A DNA stretch of 34,818 bases from Bacteroidales bacterium (GTDB taxonomy: Bacteria; Bacteroidota; Bacteroidia; Bacteroidales; WCHB1-69). This document shows positions 8,231 through 14,841 of the stretch, in pieces. Under the pieces are notes generated by a model. The model searched no databases and was not told the origin of the DNA. It was given only the letters and a program-made list of their open reading frames with translations. The position numbers and the translations under genes are program-made. The stretch is taken from NCBI GenBank assembly GCA_017964255.1, contig JAGCSI010000003.1:1-34818 (forward strand). The letters run 5' to 3'. Position 1 is the stretch's first letter, and the number at the start of each line of letters is the position of its first letter.

Positions 8231-8383
8231 ATGAACATTTTCAATCAGATTAAACAGTTTCTAAATTCCCTAGTAGATGGGAAGCCTTGCGACACCGAAA
8301 ACTTATCAAACACAAAGAGTAATCAAGACCTGTTAGAAGAAATTCAAGAGAGAATCCGTGAACTTCAGAGAAGAGGGATATAA
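8231..8383 (+). CDS. Small hypothetical protein (50 aa)
   Basis: A 50-residue ORF, ATG 8231 to TAA 8381-8383. It begins MNIFNQIKQFLNSLVDGK and ends in a charged helix LLEEIQERIRELQRRGI that could form a short coiled coil. It lies in a 275-base gap between the helicase and the lipoprotein gene, on the same strand. No clear promoter or homologue is recognised. Codon use looks plausible for a gene, but a chance ORF cannot be excluded. Confidence 0.45.
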   Translation: MNIFNQIKQFLNSLVDGKPCDTENLSNTKSNQDLLEEIQERIRELQRRGI

Positions 8384-8442
8384 AAGTGTCTTGCTTGCGA
8401 TGATTCTTAATTAAATTTACTTCATTCTGCAAAAAAATAATT

Positions 8443-8712
8443 ATGAAACACGTTAAGTACAAACCTATTGCATTTTTCGTTTTTTGCACCATCGTGCTTT
8501 CCTCTTGCAACCCACACCAGACCTTATCGGAAGACAATAATCCAACACAACAGGAACAGAGCCATCATGAAGATCGTCGATTTGGACAACCCGTTAGGCA
8601 AGTTGTCAATCAAACCACTGGTGAAGTGTTTGAACTGGATTCAACTTGGTATCTTGACACAGTGTGGTCAGAGGAATATGGTACATACATCTTGGAGATA
8701 ACACAACGGTAA
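8443..8712 (+). CDS. Small putative lipoprotein (89 aa)
   Basis: An 89-residue protein with a lipoprotein signal: a positively charged start MKHVKYK, a hydrophobic stretch, and the lipobox LSSC (Cys22). The mature part is polar, with TGEVFELDSTWYLDTVW near the C-terminus. No family is recognised. It is probably anchored to a membrane on the periplasmic side. It sits between the small ORF and the HicBA pair and may be part of the accessory region's cargo. Confidence 0.6.
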   Translation: MKHVKYKPIAFFVFCTIVLSSCNPHQTLSEDNNPTQQEQSHHEDRRFGQPVRQVVNQTTGEVFELDSTWYLDTVWSEEYGTYILEITQR

Positions 8713-8756
8713 ATTATAATACCAATTTTTTCATTCTGGTGTGTTGGAAAATTTTG

Positions 8757-8764
8757 TACTTTTG
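8757..8764 (+). promoter_or_regulatory. -7 element of the hicBA promoter
   Basis: TACTTTTG followed by CA matches TAnnTTTG, 16 bases before the ATG at 8781. It shows that the open frame upstream of 8781 is not translated as part of HicB. Confidence 0.6.
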
Positions 8765-8780
8765 CATTGCAATAAATAGC

Positions 8781-9161
8781 ATGAAAATGAGAACGGCATT
8801 TATCACCAAAGACAAAAACGAATATATTATCAAGATCTCCGTTGTGCAGTTCAAAGAAGATAATACTTTCATTGTATATTGTCCCGCTTTGGATTTAACA
8901 GGTTATGGTCTGTCAGACGAAGAAGCAAAGCAGTCTTTTCAGACAGTTCTGCTCGAATACATTCGTTATGCCGACAACAAAGGCACATTGGATGCTGATT
9001 TGCAGGCCCATGGATGGACAAGGCTGAAATCAAAAAAGGCATCACTTGTACCGCCTTCTATGACTGAACTGTTGGCTACCAACGAGAATTTCAGCCAGAT
9101 ATTCAACACCCAGCCCTCATATCAGAAGTATGATATGCCACTCCAAGTAGCTTTAAGTTAG
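8781..9161 (+). CDS. hicB: HicB-type antitoxin
   Basis: A 126-residue protein with the HicB fold, a partial RNase H-like beta-alpha domain over residues ~15-75. Visible are YIIKISVVQFKEDNTFIVYCPALDLTGYG in two parts and the helix DEEAKQSFQTVLLEYIRY. HicB proteins neutralise the HicA mRNA interferase and often repress their own promoter. The C-terminal ~40 residues (LVPPSMTELLATNENF onward) contain no obvious DNA-binding helix-turn-helix. The start at 8781 is chosen because the -7 element lies just upstream. It ends five bases before the toxin gene, giving antitoxin-first order, as is common for hicBA in Bacteroidota. Confidence 0.8.
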   Translation: MKMRTAFITKDKNEYIIKISVVQFKEDNTFIVYCPALDLTGYGLSDEEAKQSFQTVLLEYIRYADNKGTLDADLQAHGWTRLKSKKASLVPPSMTELLATNENFSQIFNTQPSYQKYDMPLQVALS

Positions 9162-9166
9162 GTCAT

Positions 9167-9403
9167 ATGGGTCAAAATCCGTTAAAAAACATTCCGCTCA
9201 AAACATTTCGAGACTTCCTCACCTTTATGGGATTGAAGCCCATCCGAATTGAAAGTGGCCACGAAATATGGAGCCGGACAGATTTGCGGAGAACTGTTGT
9301 GATACAAACTCATATAGACCCTATTCTGGAATTCATCGTAAGAAACGCTTTGCGGACAATGAATGCAACAAAAGATGATTACATAGAGTTTCTGAAATCA
9401 TAA
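9167..9403 (+). CDS. hicA: HicA-type mRNA interferase toxin
   Basis: A 78-residue protein matching the HicA dsRBD-like fold in size and layout. An N-terminal helix (LKTFRDFLTFMGLKP) leads to a beta hairpin with the catalytic histidine in ESGHEIWSR (His32). A second strand (RRTVVIQTH) and a C-terminal helix (FIVRNALRTMNATKDDYIEFL) complete it. HicA cleaves mRNAs during translation. It lies directly after its antitoxin and is the last accessory gene before the pyrimidine block. Confidence 0.8.
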   Translation: MGQNPLKNIPLKTFRDFLTFMGLKPIRIESGHEIWSRTDLRRTVVIQTHIDPILEFIVRNALRTMNATKDDYIEFLKS

Positions 9404-9448
9404 CATCCCAAAATTATAATTCACATTTAAACGTTAAATCACAACGAC

Positions 9449-10312
9449 ATGATAATTGATAAACTTTTTGAACGTGTAGCCCGTAACGGCCATGTTTGTG
9501 TCGGCTTGGACACCGACTATTCCTACCTTCCCGAAGCATTTGCAGCACAATTCGCCACCAAAGGCGAAGCTGTTTTCCAGTATAACAAAACCTTGATTGA
9601 CGCCACCCTCGACGTGGTGGCTTGCTACAAGGTACAGATTGCCTATTACGAAGCGATGGGCTTGGAAGGCATGGACTGCTACCGCAAGACTTTGGCTTAC
9701 TTGCGCGAAAAAGACGCCATCATCATTGCCGATATCAAGCGCGGCGACATCGCCAAAACCGCCGAAATGTATGCCAAAGGTCATTTCACCGGCGATTTCG
9801 AGGCCGACTTCATCACCGTCAGTCCCTATATGGGCTTGGATAGCATTTCTCCATATCTTCCTTATGTTCAGAATAATAACAAAGGTTTATTCGTCCTGAT
9901 CAGAACCTCCAACGAGGGTGCGAAAGACATTGAATACATTGAAACCGCTGACGGCAGACACGTGTATAATATTGTGGGAGAGAAAATTAACGAATTAGGC
10001 AAGGATTACAAAGGCAATTGTGGCTTCTCCGCTATCGGAGGTGTGATGGGCTGCACCCATGCCGACGAGGCTGCGGAAGTGCGCCGCCAGCTGGACAGCA
10101 CCTTCTTCCTGATTCCCGGCTATGGTGCCCAAGGCGGCAAAGCCGAGGACATCGCCCTCTACCTGAAAGACGGCAACGGCGGTGTGGTCAACGCTTCCCG
10201 CTCCATCTTGCTGGCTTACCGCAAAGTGGAAAACGGCGCCGACAAATTCGCTGAATGCTCACGCAACGAAGCCATCAGGATGAGGGACGATATTCGTGGA
10301 GCAATAAAATAA
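9449..10312 (+). CDS. pyrF: Orotidine 5'-phosphate decarboxylase
   Basis: A 287-residue type 2 OMP decarboxylase that makes UMP from OMP, the last step of de novo pyrimidine synthesis. The catalytic motif is DIKRGDIAKTA with Asp95, Lys97 and Asp100. The N-terminal GLDTDYSYLPE and the phosphate-loop region GYGAQGGKAED also fit. Its length matches the longer class found in Bacteroidota and Actinobacteria. pyrK and pyrD follow on the same strand, so the three form a pathway cluster, though repeat-filled gaps separate them. Its GC content is clearly above that of the genes to its left, marking the start of core chromosome. No clear -7 box is seen in the 45-base gap upstream. Confidence 0.95.
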   Translation: MIIDKLFERVARNGHVCVGLDTDYSYLPEAFAAQFATKGEAVFQYNKTLIDATLDVVACYKVQIAYYEAMGLEGMDCYRKTLAYLREKDAIIIADIKRGDIAKTAEMYAKGHFTGDFEADFITVSPYMGLDSISPYLPYVQNNNKGLFVLIRTSNEGAKDIEYIETADGRHVYNIVGEKINELGKDYKGNCGFSAIGGVMGCTHADEAAEVRRQLDSTFFLIPGYGAQGGKAEDIALYLKDGNGGVVNASRSILLAYRKVENGADKFAECSRNEAIRMRDDIRGAIK

Positions 10313-10315
10313 GAA

Positions 10316-10410
10316 CTCCCCTCGAGCACGTAGTGCGAGACTCCCCCTCACCTTCTAACCTCCTAACCTCCTAACCATCCTAACCATTAAACACTAACCC
10401 CTAATCACTA
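10316..10410. repeat. Intergenic repeat region between pyrF and pyrK
   Basis: Positions 10316-10346 hold a 31-base unit with a GCAC-GTA-GTGC hairpin flanked by CTCCCC. It is 30/31 identical to 11191-11221. A run of CTAACC-type units follows (CCTTCTAACC, TCCTAACC, ATCCTAACC), then AAACACTAACCCCTAA just before the pyrK ATG. Confidence 0.8.
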
Positions 10411-11157
10411 ATGCAATACACCAAACAAACCATAATCACCAACAAACGACTGATAGGAGACATATTCCTCCTTCAGGTCACACGGCCCGAAGGGGAAATC
10501 CGTCCTGGGCAGTTTTTCATGTTGAAAAGCTGGAATGAAGAGCTGACACTCATGCGTCCCATCAGTGTTTATCGCTTTGACGAACAATCGGTATCGTTCA
10601 TGTACCGTGTGGCAGGCAAAGGCACCCGCTGGCTCAGCGAATGCAGCCAACGTGACCGCAACAAAGACATCATGCTCTTGGGCCCGCTGGGCAACGGCTT
10701 CCCTTGTGAGGAAGTACACGGTCATATTGCCCTCGTCGGCGGCGGCATCGGCATTCCCCCTCTCTACGAGACCGCCAAGAAACTGACAGCCTTGGGCAAC
10801 CAGGTAGACATGTATCTGGGATACAAGGATGTGCTTTTTGCCTTCGAAGAGTTCGAGGATGTTAGCGAGAACATTTTCATCTCCTCCGAAGCCGGCTTTG
10901 AAGGCTACAAAGGCTTCATCACCGACCTGCTGAAACCGGAACAATACGACGCCGTGTTCACCTGCGGTCCCCTGGTGATGATGCGCAAGATTGTGGAGAT
11001 GTGCCAACTGCATAATACCCCCATCTGGTGCTCGATGGAGAAACACATGGGCTGCGGCATCGGTGCCTGCCTCACTTGCAGCTGTAAGACCACCAACGGC
11101 ATGAAACGCACCTGCAAGGACGGCCCGGTATTCAAGGGAGAGGAGTTAGTGTTTTGA
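10411..11157 (+). CDS. pyrK: Dihydroorotate dehydrogenase B, electron transfer subunit
   Basis: A 248-residue iron-sulfur flavoprotein that passes electrons from the PyrD FMN to NAD+. The N-terminal ferredoxin-reductase-like FAD domain contains MRPISVYR. The NAD domain has GGGIGIPPLYE and TCGPLVMM. The C-terminal 2Fe-2S cluster ligands are Cys215, Cys220, Cys223 and Cys235 (GCGIGACLTCSC, then RTC). The partner pyrD follows 167 bases downstream. Length and motif order are typical for PyrK. Confidence 0.93.
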   Translation: MQYTKQTIITNKRLIGDIFLLQVTRPEGEIRPGQFFMLKSWNEELTLMRPISVYRFDEQSVSFMYRVAGKGTRWLSECSQRDRNKDIMLLGPLGNGFPCEEVHGHIALVGGGIGIPPLYETAKKLTALGNQVDMYLGYKDVLFAFEEFEDVSENIFISSEAGFEGYKGFITDLLKPEQYDAVFTCGPLVMMRKIVEMCQLHNTPIWCSMEKHMGCGIGACLTCSCKTTNGMKRTCKDGPVFKGEELVF

Positions 11158-11324
11158 GAGTTGACAATTGACAATTGACAATTCAACAAACTCCCCTCGA
11201 GCACGAAGTGCGAGACTCCCCTTTGGACGAAGTCCACTCCCCTTGAGCGAAGCGAAACTCCCCCTCACCTTCTAACCTTCTCACCTTCTAACCCCTAAAC
11301 ACTAAAACCTAACCCCTATAACCT
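11158..11324. repeat. Intergenic repeat region between pyrK and pyrD
   Basis: Three families occur in order. TTGACAA units (11159-11184) come first. Then a series of short hairpins separated by ACTCCCC-like spacers: GCAC-GAA-GTGC at 11201-11211, GGAC-GAA-GTCC at 11225-11235, and a weaker GC-GAA-GC at 11247-11253. Then CTAACC and AAACACTAA units lead to the pyrD ATG. The unit at 11191-11221 repeats 10316-10346. Confidence 0.8.
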
Positions 11325-12230
11325 ATGAAAAGCAGATTAAACATCACCCTTCACGATAAAGAATTCAAGAACCCCTTGATTGCGGCTTCGGGGTCCTTCG
11401 GTTTCGGTAAAGAATACAACGAGCTCTACCCCATCGACTGCTGGGGAGGCATCAGCAGCAAAGGACTAACCCTGCACGGACGCGAGGGCAATCCCGGCAT
11501 CCGCATCACCGAGACACCTGCGGGTATCATGAACAGTGTAGGACTGCAAAACCCTGGCGTGCGGGCTTTTATTGACGAGGAACTGCCCTGGATGAAGCAG
11601 CACGACACCGTCATCCTGGCCAATCTCGGAGGGCATAGCACCGAAGACTACCTGACCGGTGTGGAATGGCTGAACGACAGTGACATAGACATTCTGGAGC
11701 TGAATATCTCCTGCCCTAACGTGAAAAGCGGTGGCATGGCCTTTGGTTTGAAGGCGGAAGTGGCCCACGAGATTGTGAGCCAAGTGCGCAAAGTCTGCCG
11801 CAAACCCCTGATGGTGAAGCTCTCTCCCAATGCCGAAAACATCATCGACATGGCAAAAGCCTGCCAAGATGCCGGTGCAGACTCCATTTCTCTGGTCAAC
11901 ACCTTCAAAGCCATGGCCATCGACATCCGTCGTCGGAAGCCCGTCTTCGAAAACGTTTATGCCGGATTGTCGGGCAAAGCCATCAAACCCATCGCCCTGC
12001 GCATGGTGCACGAAGTATGTAAAAACGTCAGCATTCCCGTGGTTGGCATGGGAGGTATCACCACCGCCGAAGATGTCATTGAGTTTATGATGGCAGGCTG
12101 TACCGCCGTGCAAGTTGCCACCGGCAACTTCACTCACCCGATGCTCGGACAAGAACTACCCCTTCAGCTCATCCAACTGATGGACGAACTGAAAATCGAA
12201 CATATCAACGATATTAAGGGAATTATATAA
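11325..12230 (+). CDS. pyrD: Dihydroorotate dehydrogenase B, catalytic subunit
   Basis: A 301-residue class 1B enzyme that oxidises dihydroorotate to orotate using FMN. The active-site base Cys130 is in [12 protein letters not shown], the class 1 signature. The FMN phosphate region is [20 protein letters not shown], with NTFKAMAID before it. With PyrK it forms the NAD+-linked heterotetramer used in the cytoplasm. The first two residues of the downstream inverted repeat fall in its stop codon. Confidence 0.94.
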   Translation: MKSRLNITLHDKEFKNPLIAASGSFGFGKEYNELYPIDCWGGISSKGLTLHGREGNPGIRITETPAGIMNSVGLQNPGVRAFIDEELPWMKQHDTVILANLGGHSTEDYLTGVEWLNDSDIDILELNISCPNVKSGGMAFGLKAEVAHEIVSQVRKVCRKPLMVKLSPNAENIIDMAKACQDAGADSISLVNTFKAMAIDIRRRKPVFENVYAGLSGKAIKPIALRMVHEVCKNVSIPVVGMGGITTAEDVIEFMMAGCTAVQVATGNFTHPMLGQELPLQLIQLMDELKIEHINDIKGII

Positions 12231-12304
12231 TTAGCAAATTAGCAAATTAGCAAATGTGCAAATTAGCAAATTCATCAATTAACTAATTTACTAATTTGCT
12301 AATT
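12229..12304. repeat. AAATTAGC tandem repeats forming an inverted repeat between convergent genes
   Basis: Direct units of AAATTAGC occupy 12229-12272, and their complement returns at 12279-12304. The outermost 14 bases are a perfect inverted pair (12229-12242 and 12291-12304). The position between the pyrD stop and the convergent minus-strand gene suggests a two-way terminator, although the stem is almost entirely A/T. The same units reappear at 22190-22235. Confidence 0.65.
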
Positions 12305-12305
12305 G

Positions 12306-13361
12306 TCATTCGTCCAGCAACTCTGTGTAAGGTCTGAAATTCAGATTCTTAGTCCATTGACCGTGCGCCAAGGAATCCTCATTGTGATTGATCACATCTA
12401 ATCTGAAAGTACGTTTATAATACGAACGTGAGGCAAAGAAACCCAACGCCATGTTATCATCAGCCTCAATATTAGTATAATTTATACGATCCTGTACAAT
12501 CGAAGAGGAAGGCTGAGCCGTTTTATAGTAAGTATAATAGACTTGGTCGCAGGCCCACAATTTTATATCGACACACTCATAAGTGTCCGGAAAACGCCAT
12601 ACATCGTCGTTGACTTCAATATTCTCCTGTAAAATCCGGTAAATCACATTCGGCTTGAAAGAAGTCTCATTACCCGGAGTGAATCCCGGAGTAACACAAA
12701 TATCCCTCACCGCTTTATGAACCGTATCGCCGGTCACCTTATCCTTTTCGATATAACGGAAAGTAACATATGCATCCACAGCATATGCGTTTTCGGGCCA
12801 TGAACCGGTCTTGAAACCCACCGACCATGGATCGTCCTTGTTCAGATTAATTGTGGAGATTGAGTGACTGGTACCCAACGGAATATTGAAGGCCATGTTA
12901 GCAATGGTGGTGGTTTCAGACGTTACCACTCGACCCGTGGCCTTATTTTCAATAACCAATCTGTATCGGTAACCCTCACGAATGGATTTCTTCATACGGT
13001 ATAGCACCTGCGTGGGACTTGCAAAAACACCATAATTCTTTGGAATAGACATCACCGTATCCAACACATAGGTATAACGAAGCTCTCCTCCTGCAGCTGC
13101 AGGAAAATATTCCTCCAATTTTACTATAATATCGTTGTAGTATGAAATATTATCCAAGTCCTGTGCCCACACCAGTGCATTTTCCTTGGTCAAATAGCCT
13201 TTGTATATTTTAATGTACTGATATTGATCCAAAGGATTCAGCAACCCATAAACCACCGTAACATCTTGATAATCGGAAGTAAGTTCAACGTCAGGTTTAC
13301 ACGACACCAAACTTGTTATCATTAACACAACACAGCAAAGAGATAGAAGTATTTTTTTCAT
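12306..13361 (-). CDS. DUF4249-like outer-membrane lipoprotein
   Basis: A 351-residue lipoprotein with the signal MKKILLSLCCVVLMITSLVSC (lipobox SLVSC, Cys21). The start of the mature part, VTVVYGLLNPLDQYQYIKIYK, and the end, EADDNMALGFFASRSYY, resemble DUF4249 proteins. Those are Bacteroidota lipoproteins that usually accompany TonB receptors or beta-barrels; no enzymatic role is known. It starts 34 bases after the PorT-like barrel gene on the same strand, so the two are probably co-transcribed. The family call is by resemblance only; the lipoprotein nature is clear. Confidence 0.65.
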   Translation of the reverse strand: MKKILLSLCCVVLMITSLVSCKPDVELTSDYQDVTVVYGLLNPLDQYQYIKIYKGYLTKENALVWAQDLDNISYYNDIIVKLEEYFPAAAGGELRYTYVLDTVMSIPKNYGVFASPTQVLYRMKKSIREGYRYRLVIENKATGRVVTSETTTIANMAFNIPLGTSHSISTINLNKDDPWSVGFKTGSWPENAYAVDAYVTFRYIEKDKVTGDTVHKAVRDICVTPGFTPGNETSFKPNVIYRILQENIEVNDDVWRFPDTYECVDIKLWACDQVYYTYYKTAQPSSSIVQDRINYTNIEADDNMALGFFASRSYYKRTFRLDVINHNEDSLAHGQWTKNLNFRPYTELLDE

Positions 13362-13395
13362 ATATAATTTTTCAGATATTCAATATTCTCTAATA

Positions 13396-14178
13396 TTATT
13401 CATTATAAATATCGGTCTTACGAACCCATTTTACACCTTGGCGTTGACCACGTTTGTTTTCATGTGTATTCTCCACAAATTTCTCATTGAATGAATAAAT
13501 CAAACGTATGGAAAAAAGATTGTTACGTTGTTTTTTATATTCTGTGGACTGAGCCACATTGCTATACTCAATCACAAAATTACGAATAGGCCGCAGTGAA
13601 TACTGCCAGCGCAGTTCCAGCTTCAAGCCCTTATAAATCATAAACTTAAGATCCGCGATAAAATTCCAGTCGCTGGTCCGGTACGTTCCGGAAGTGATGC
13701 TGGTATTTCTCTTGAAACCATTGTACCACTCTTTGGCACGCACCAAACGACCCCATGAGAAACCCAAGCCGATGGCACAACCAGTATGCCAATCCTCGAA
13801 ATGGAAGAGCACTGGCACCTCCACATAATCCAGATCCAAACGGCATTTGTACTTGGAAGACGGCATAAAGTCGGCGTTCCGGTCCACATCGAGGAACATC
13901 GCAGGCGCATAATTGGTAGTGTCAAAAGCTCTCGTTGTGGAAGAACGTGAACCTTTCTGAGTATATAACAACTCGACCGTGGCAAACCACTGCATCTTTT
14001 TGTCCAGAGCGATCATCACCGACGCACCGCCCACAAAACCCGCTTTCTTATAGCCTCGTACGTCATCTCCTTCCACCTGACAAGCGTTCGCTCCCGCAAT
14101 GACAGAACCGATAAAACGCTGGCTGTAACCCATTGAAACTGTAAGGCAGCAGAACAATATGAAAACAAGTTTCTTCAT
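13396..14178 (-). CDS. PorT-like outer-membrane beta-barrel protein
   Basis: A 260-residue exported protein with signal MKKLVFILFCCLTVSMGYSQ. Alternating hydrophobic strands follow (GASVMIAL, WFATVELLYTQKG, DLDYVEVPVLFHF, AIGLGFSWGRLV, DLKFMIYKGLKLELRWQYS, LFSIRLIYSF). This is the pattern of PorT/OmpW-like barrels; DYVEVPVLFHF is the typical PorT-family phrase. The start is placed at MKKLVF (14178) because the minus-strand -7 box at 14197-14204 lies between it and the longer open frame. A basic tail (NKRGQRQGVKWVRK) follows the last strand. The function is unknown. Confidence 0.75.
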   Translation of the reverse strand: MKKLVFILFCCLTVSMGYSQRFIGSVIAGANACQVEGDDVRGYKKAGFVGGASVMIALDKKMQWFATVELLYTQKGSRSSTTRAFDTTNYAPAMFLDVDRNADFMPSSKYKCRLDLDYVEVPVLFHFEDWHTGCAIGLGFSWGRLVRAKEWYNGFKRNTSITSGTYRTSDWNFIADLKFMIYKGLKLELRWQYSLRPIRNFVIEYSNVAQSTEYKKQRNNLFSIRLIYSFNEKFVENTHENKRGQRQGVKWVRKTDIYNE

Positions 14179-14196
14179 TCCTAAAAAATTGAAATG

Positions 14197-14204
14197 CAAA
14201 GGTA
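14197..14204 (-). promoter_or_regulatory. -7 element of the PorT-like gene
   Basis: Read on the minus strand this is TACCTTTG followed by CA, 18 bases upstream of the ATG at 14178. It forms one half of a divergent promoter region with 14249-14256. Confidence 0.6.
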
Positions 14205-14248
14205 CGTGAAATTTTTGGATTATTCGAGGATGATAACAATTTTTTCCG

Positions 14249-14256
14249 TAATTTTG
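14249..14256 (+). promoter_or_regulatory. -7 element of the His/Cys-rich protein gene
   Basis: TAATTTTG followed by CA, 19 bases upstream of the ATG at 14276. It is divergent from the minus-strand -7 at 14197-14204, with 44 bases between the two elements. Confidence 0.6.
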
Positions 14257-14275
14257 CACCATTGAATTTTAACTG

Positions 14276-14629
14276 ATGAAAAGAACGGTAAAAACAATAA
14301 TCACCCTGCTGACCCTGACGATGTTTCTGGTCTATTCGTCGGGTCTGAAAATTACCGTTCACCATTGCTGCCATAAACATCACCACAGTGCCAACGACCA
14401 TCGGCATTGCTCCGAAAACACATACATTTTCAAAATTACCGACCAGTACGACAGCGACCAAAACGTCAAAAAAAATATTCCGCTTCCTCAACTTTTATCC
14501 AACACGGAAGCATTCCACGAAGTATCTGTCATACCGCATTTTCATGAAATATGCACAGCGCACTGCCACTGTATGTTTCATGCGGTACACCGATGTATCT
14601 TCGACGTTATTTCCCAACTGATTTTATGA
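14276..14629 (+). CDS. His/Cys-rich small exported protein (HYC_CC_PP-like)
   Basis: A 117-residue protein with an N-terminal hydrophobic segment (IITLLTLTMFLVYSSGL). A dense metal-ligand stretch follows: HHCCHKHHHSANDHRHC near residues 27-43. Near the C-terminus come HFHEICTAHCHCMFHAVHRC. This resembles the small Bacteroidota proteins named for HYC and CC motifs, which sit beside TonB receptors and HMA proteins. Its downstream neighbours here are exactly those, which supports a role in periplasmic metal binding. The metal, perhaps copper, is inference. Codon bias is moderate and a promoter is present. Confidence 0.65.
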   Translation: MKRTVKTIITLLTLTMFLVYSSGLKITVHHCCHKHHHSANDHRHCSENTYIFKITDQYDSDQNVKKNIPLPQLLSNTEAFHEVSVIPHFHEICTAHCHCMFHAVHRCIFDVISQLIL

Positions 14630-14841
14630 TTTTTTGTTTCCCTCACTTTCGCGGCAGGCAAAGCATATCATCAAAGATGGCATGATCCGCGCCGCGAGGA
14701 GAGTTTGGTGACATCACATACCCTACACTTACCTGCGGGGTTACTGAGATTCAGCATCTTCGATGCTTTAATCAAACATCACTCTCAAAATTTAATACAA
14801 TTGATGTTGTATCAATAATTTAGGAACAAAAATCATTAACA
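14630..14841 (+). other. Structured leader of the TonB receptor gene
   Basis: A 212-base gap with no ORF. TCGCGGC (14649-14655) and GCCGCGA (14691-14697) can form a stem enclosing a smaller hairpin (CATC-AAA-GATG, 14669-14679). A second hairpin, AGCATC-TTC-GATGCT, lies at 14753-14767. It could be a regulatory leader or terminator/antiterminator. It does not match the cobalamin or TPP riboswitch consensus as far as I can see. No convincing -7 box is visible. Confidence 0.4.

Noticed and set aside
10408..11046. 212-aa open frame antisense to pyrK
   Set aside because: Shadow frame of the well supported pyrK gene.
11466..12152. 228-aa open frame antisense to pyrD
   Set aside because: Shadow frame of a clearly conserved enzyme gene; no start signal or domain.
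14179..14262. Longer N-terminus for the PorT-like protein
   Set aside because: It spans the -7 box and would place 28 residues before a normal signal peptide.
14700..14790. TPP-like riboswitch (GGGGTTACTGAGA)
   Set aside because: Only the CTGAGA part resembles the consensus; the required 3' half is missing.
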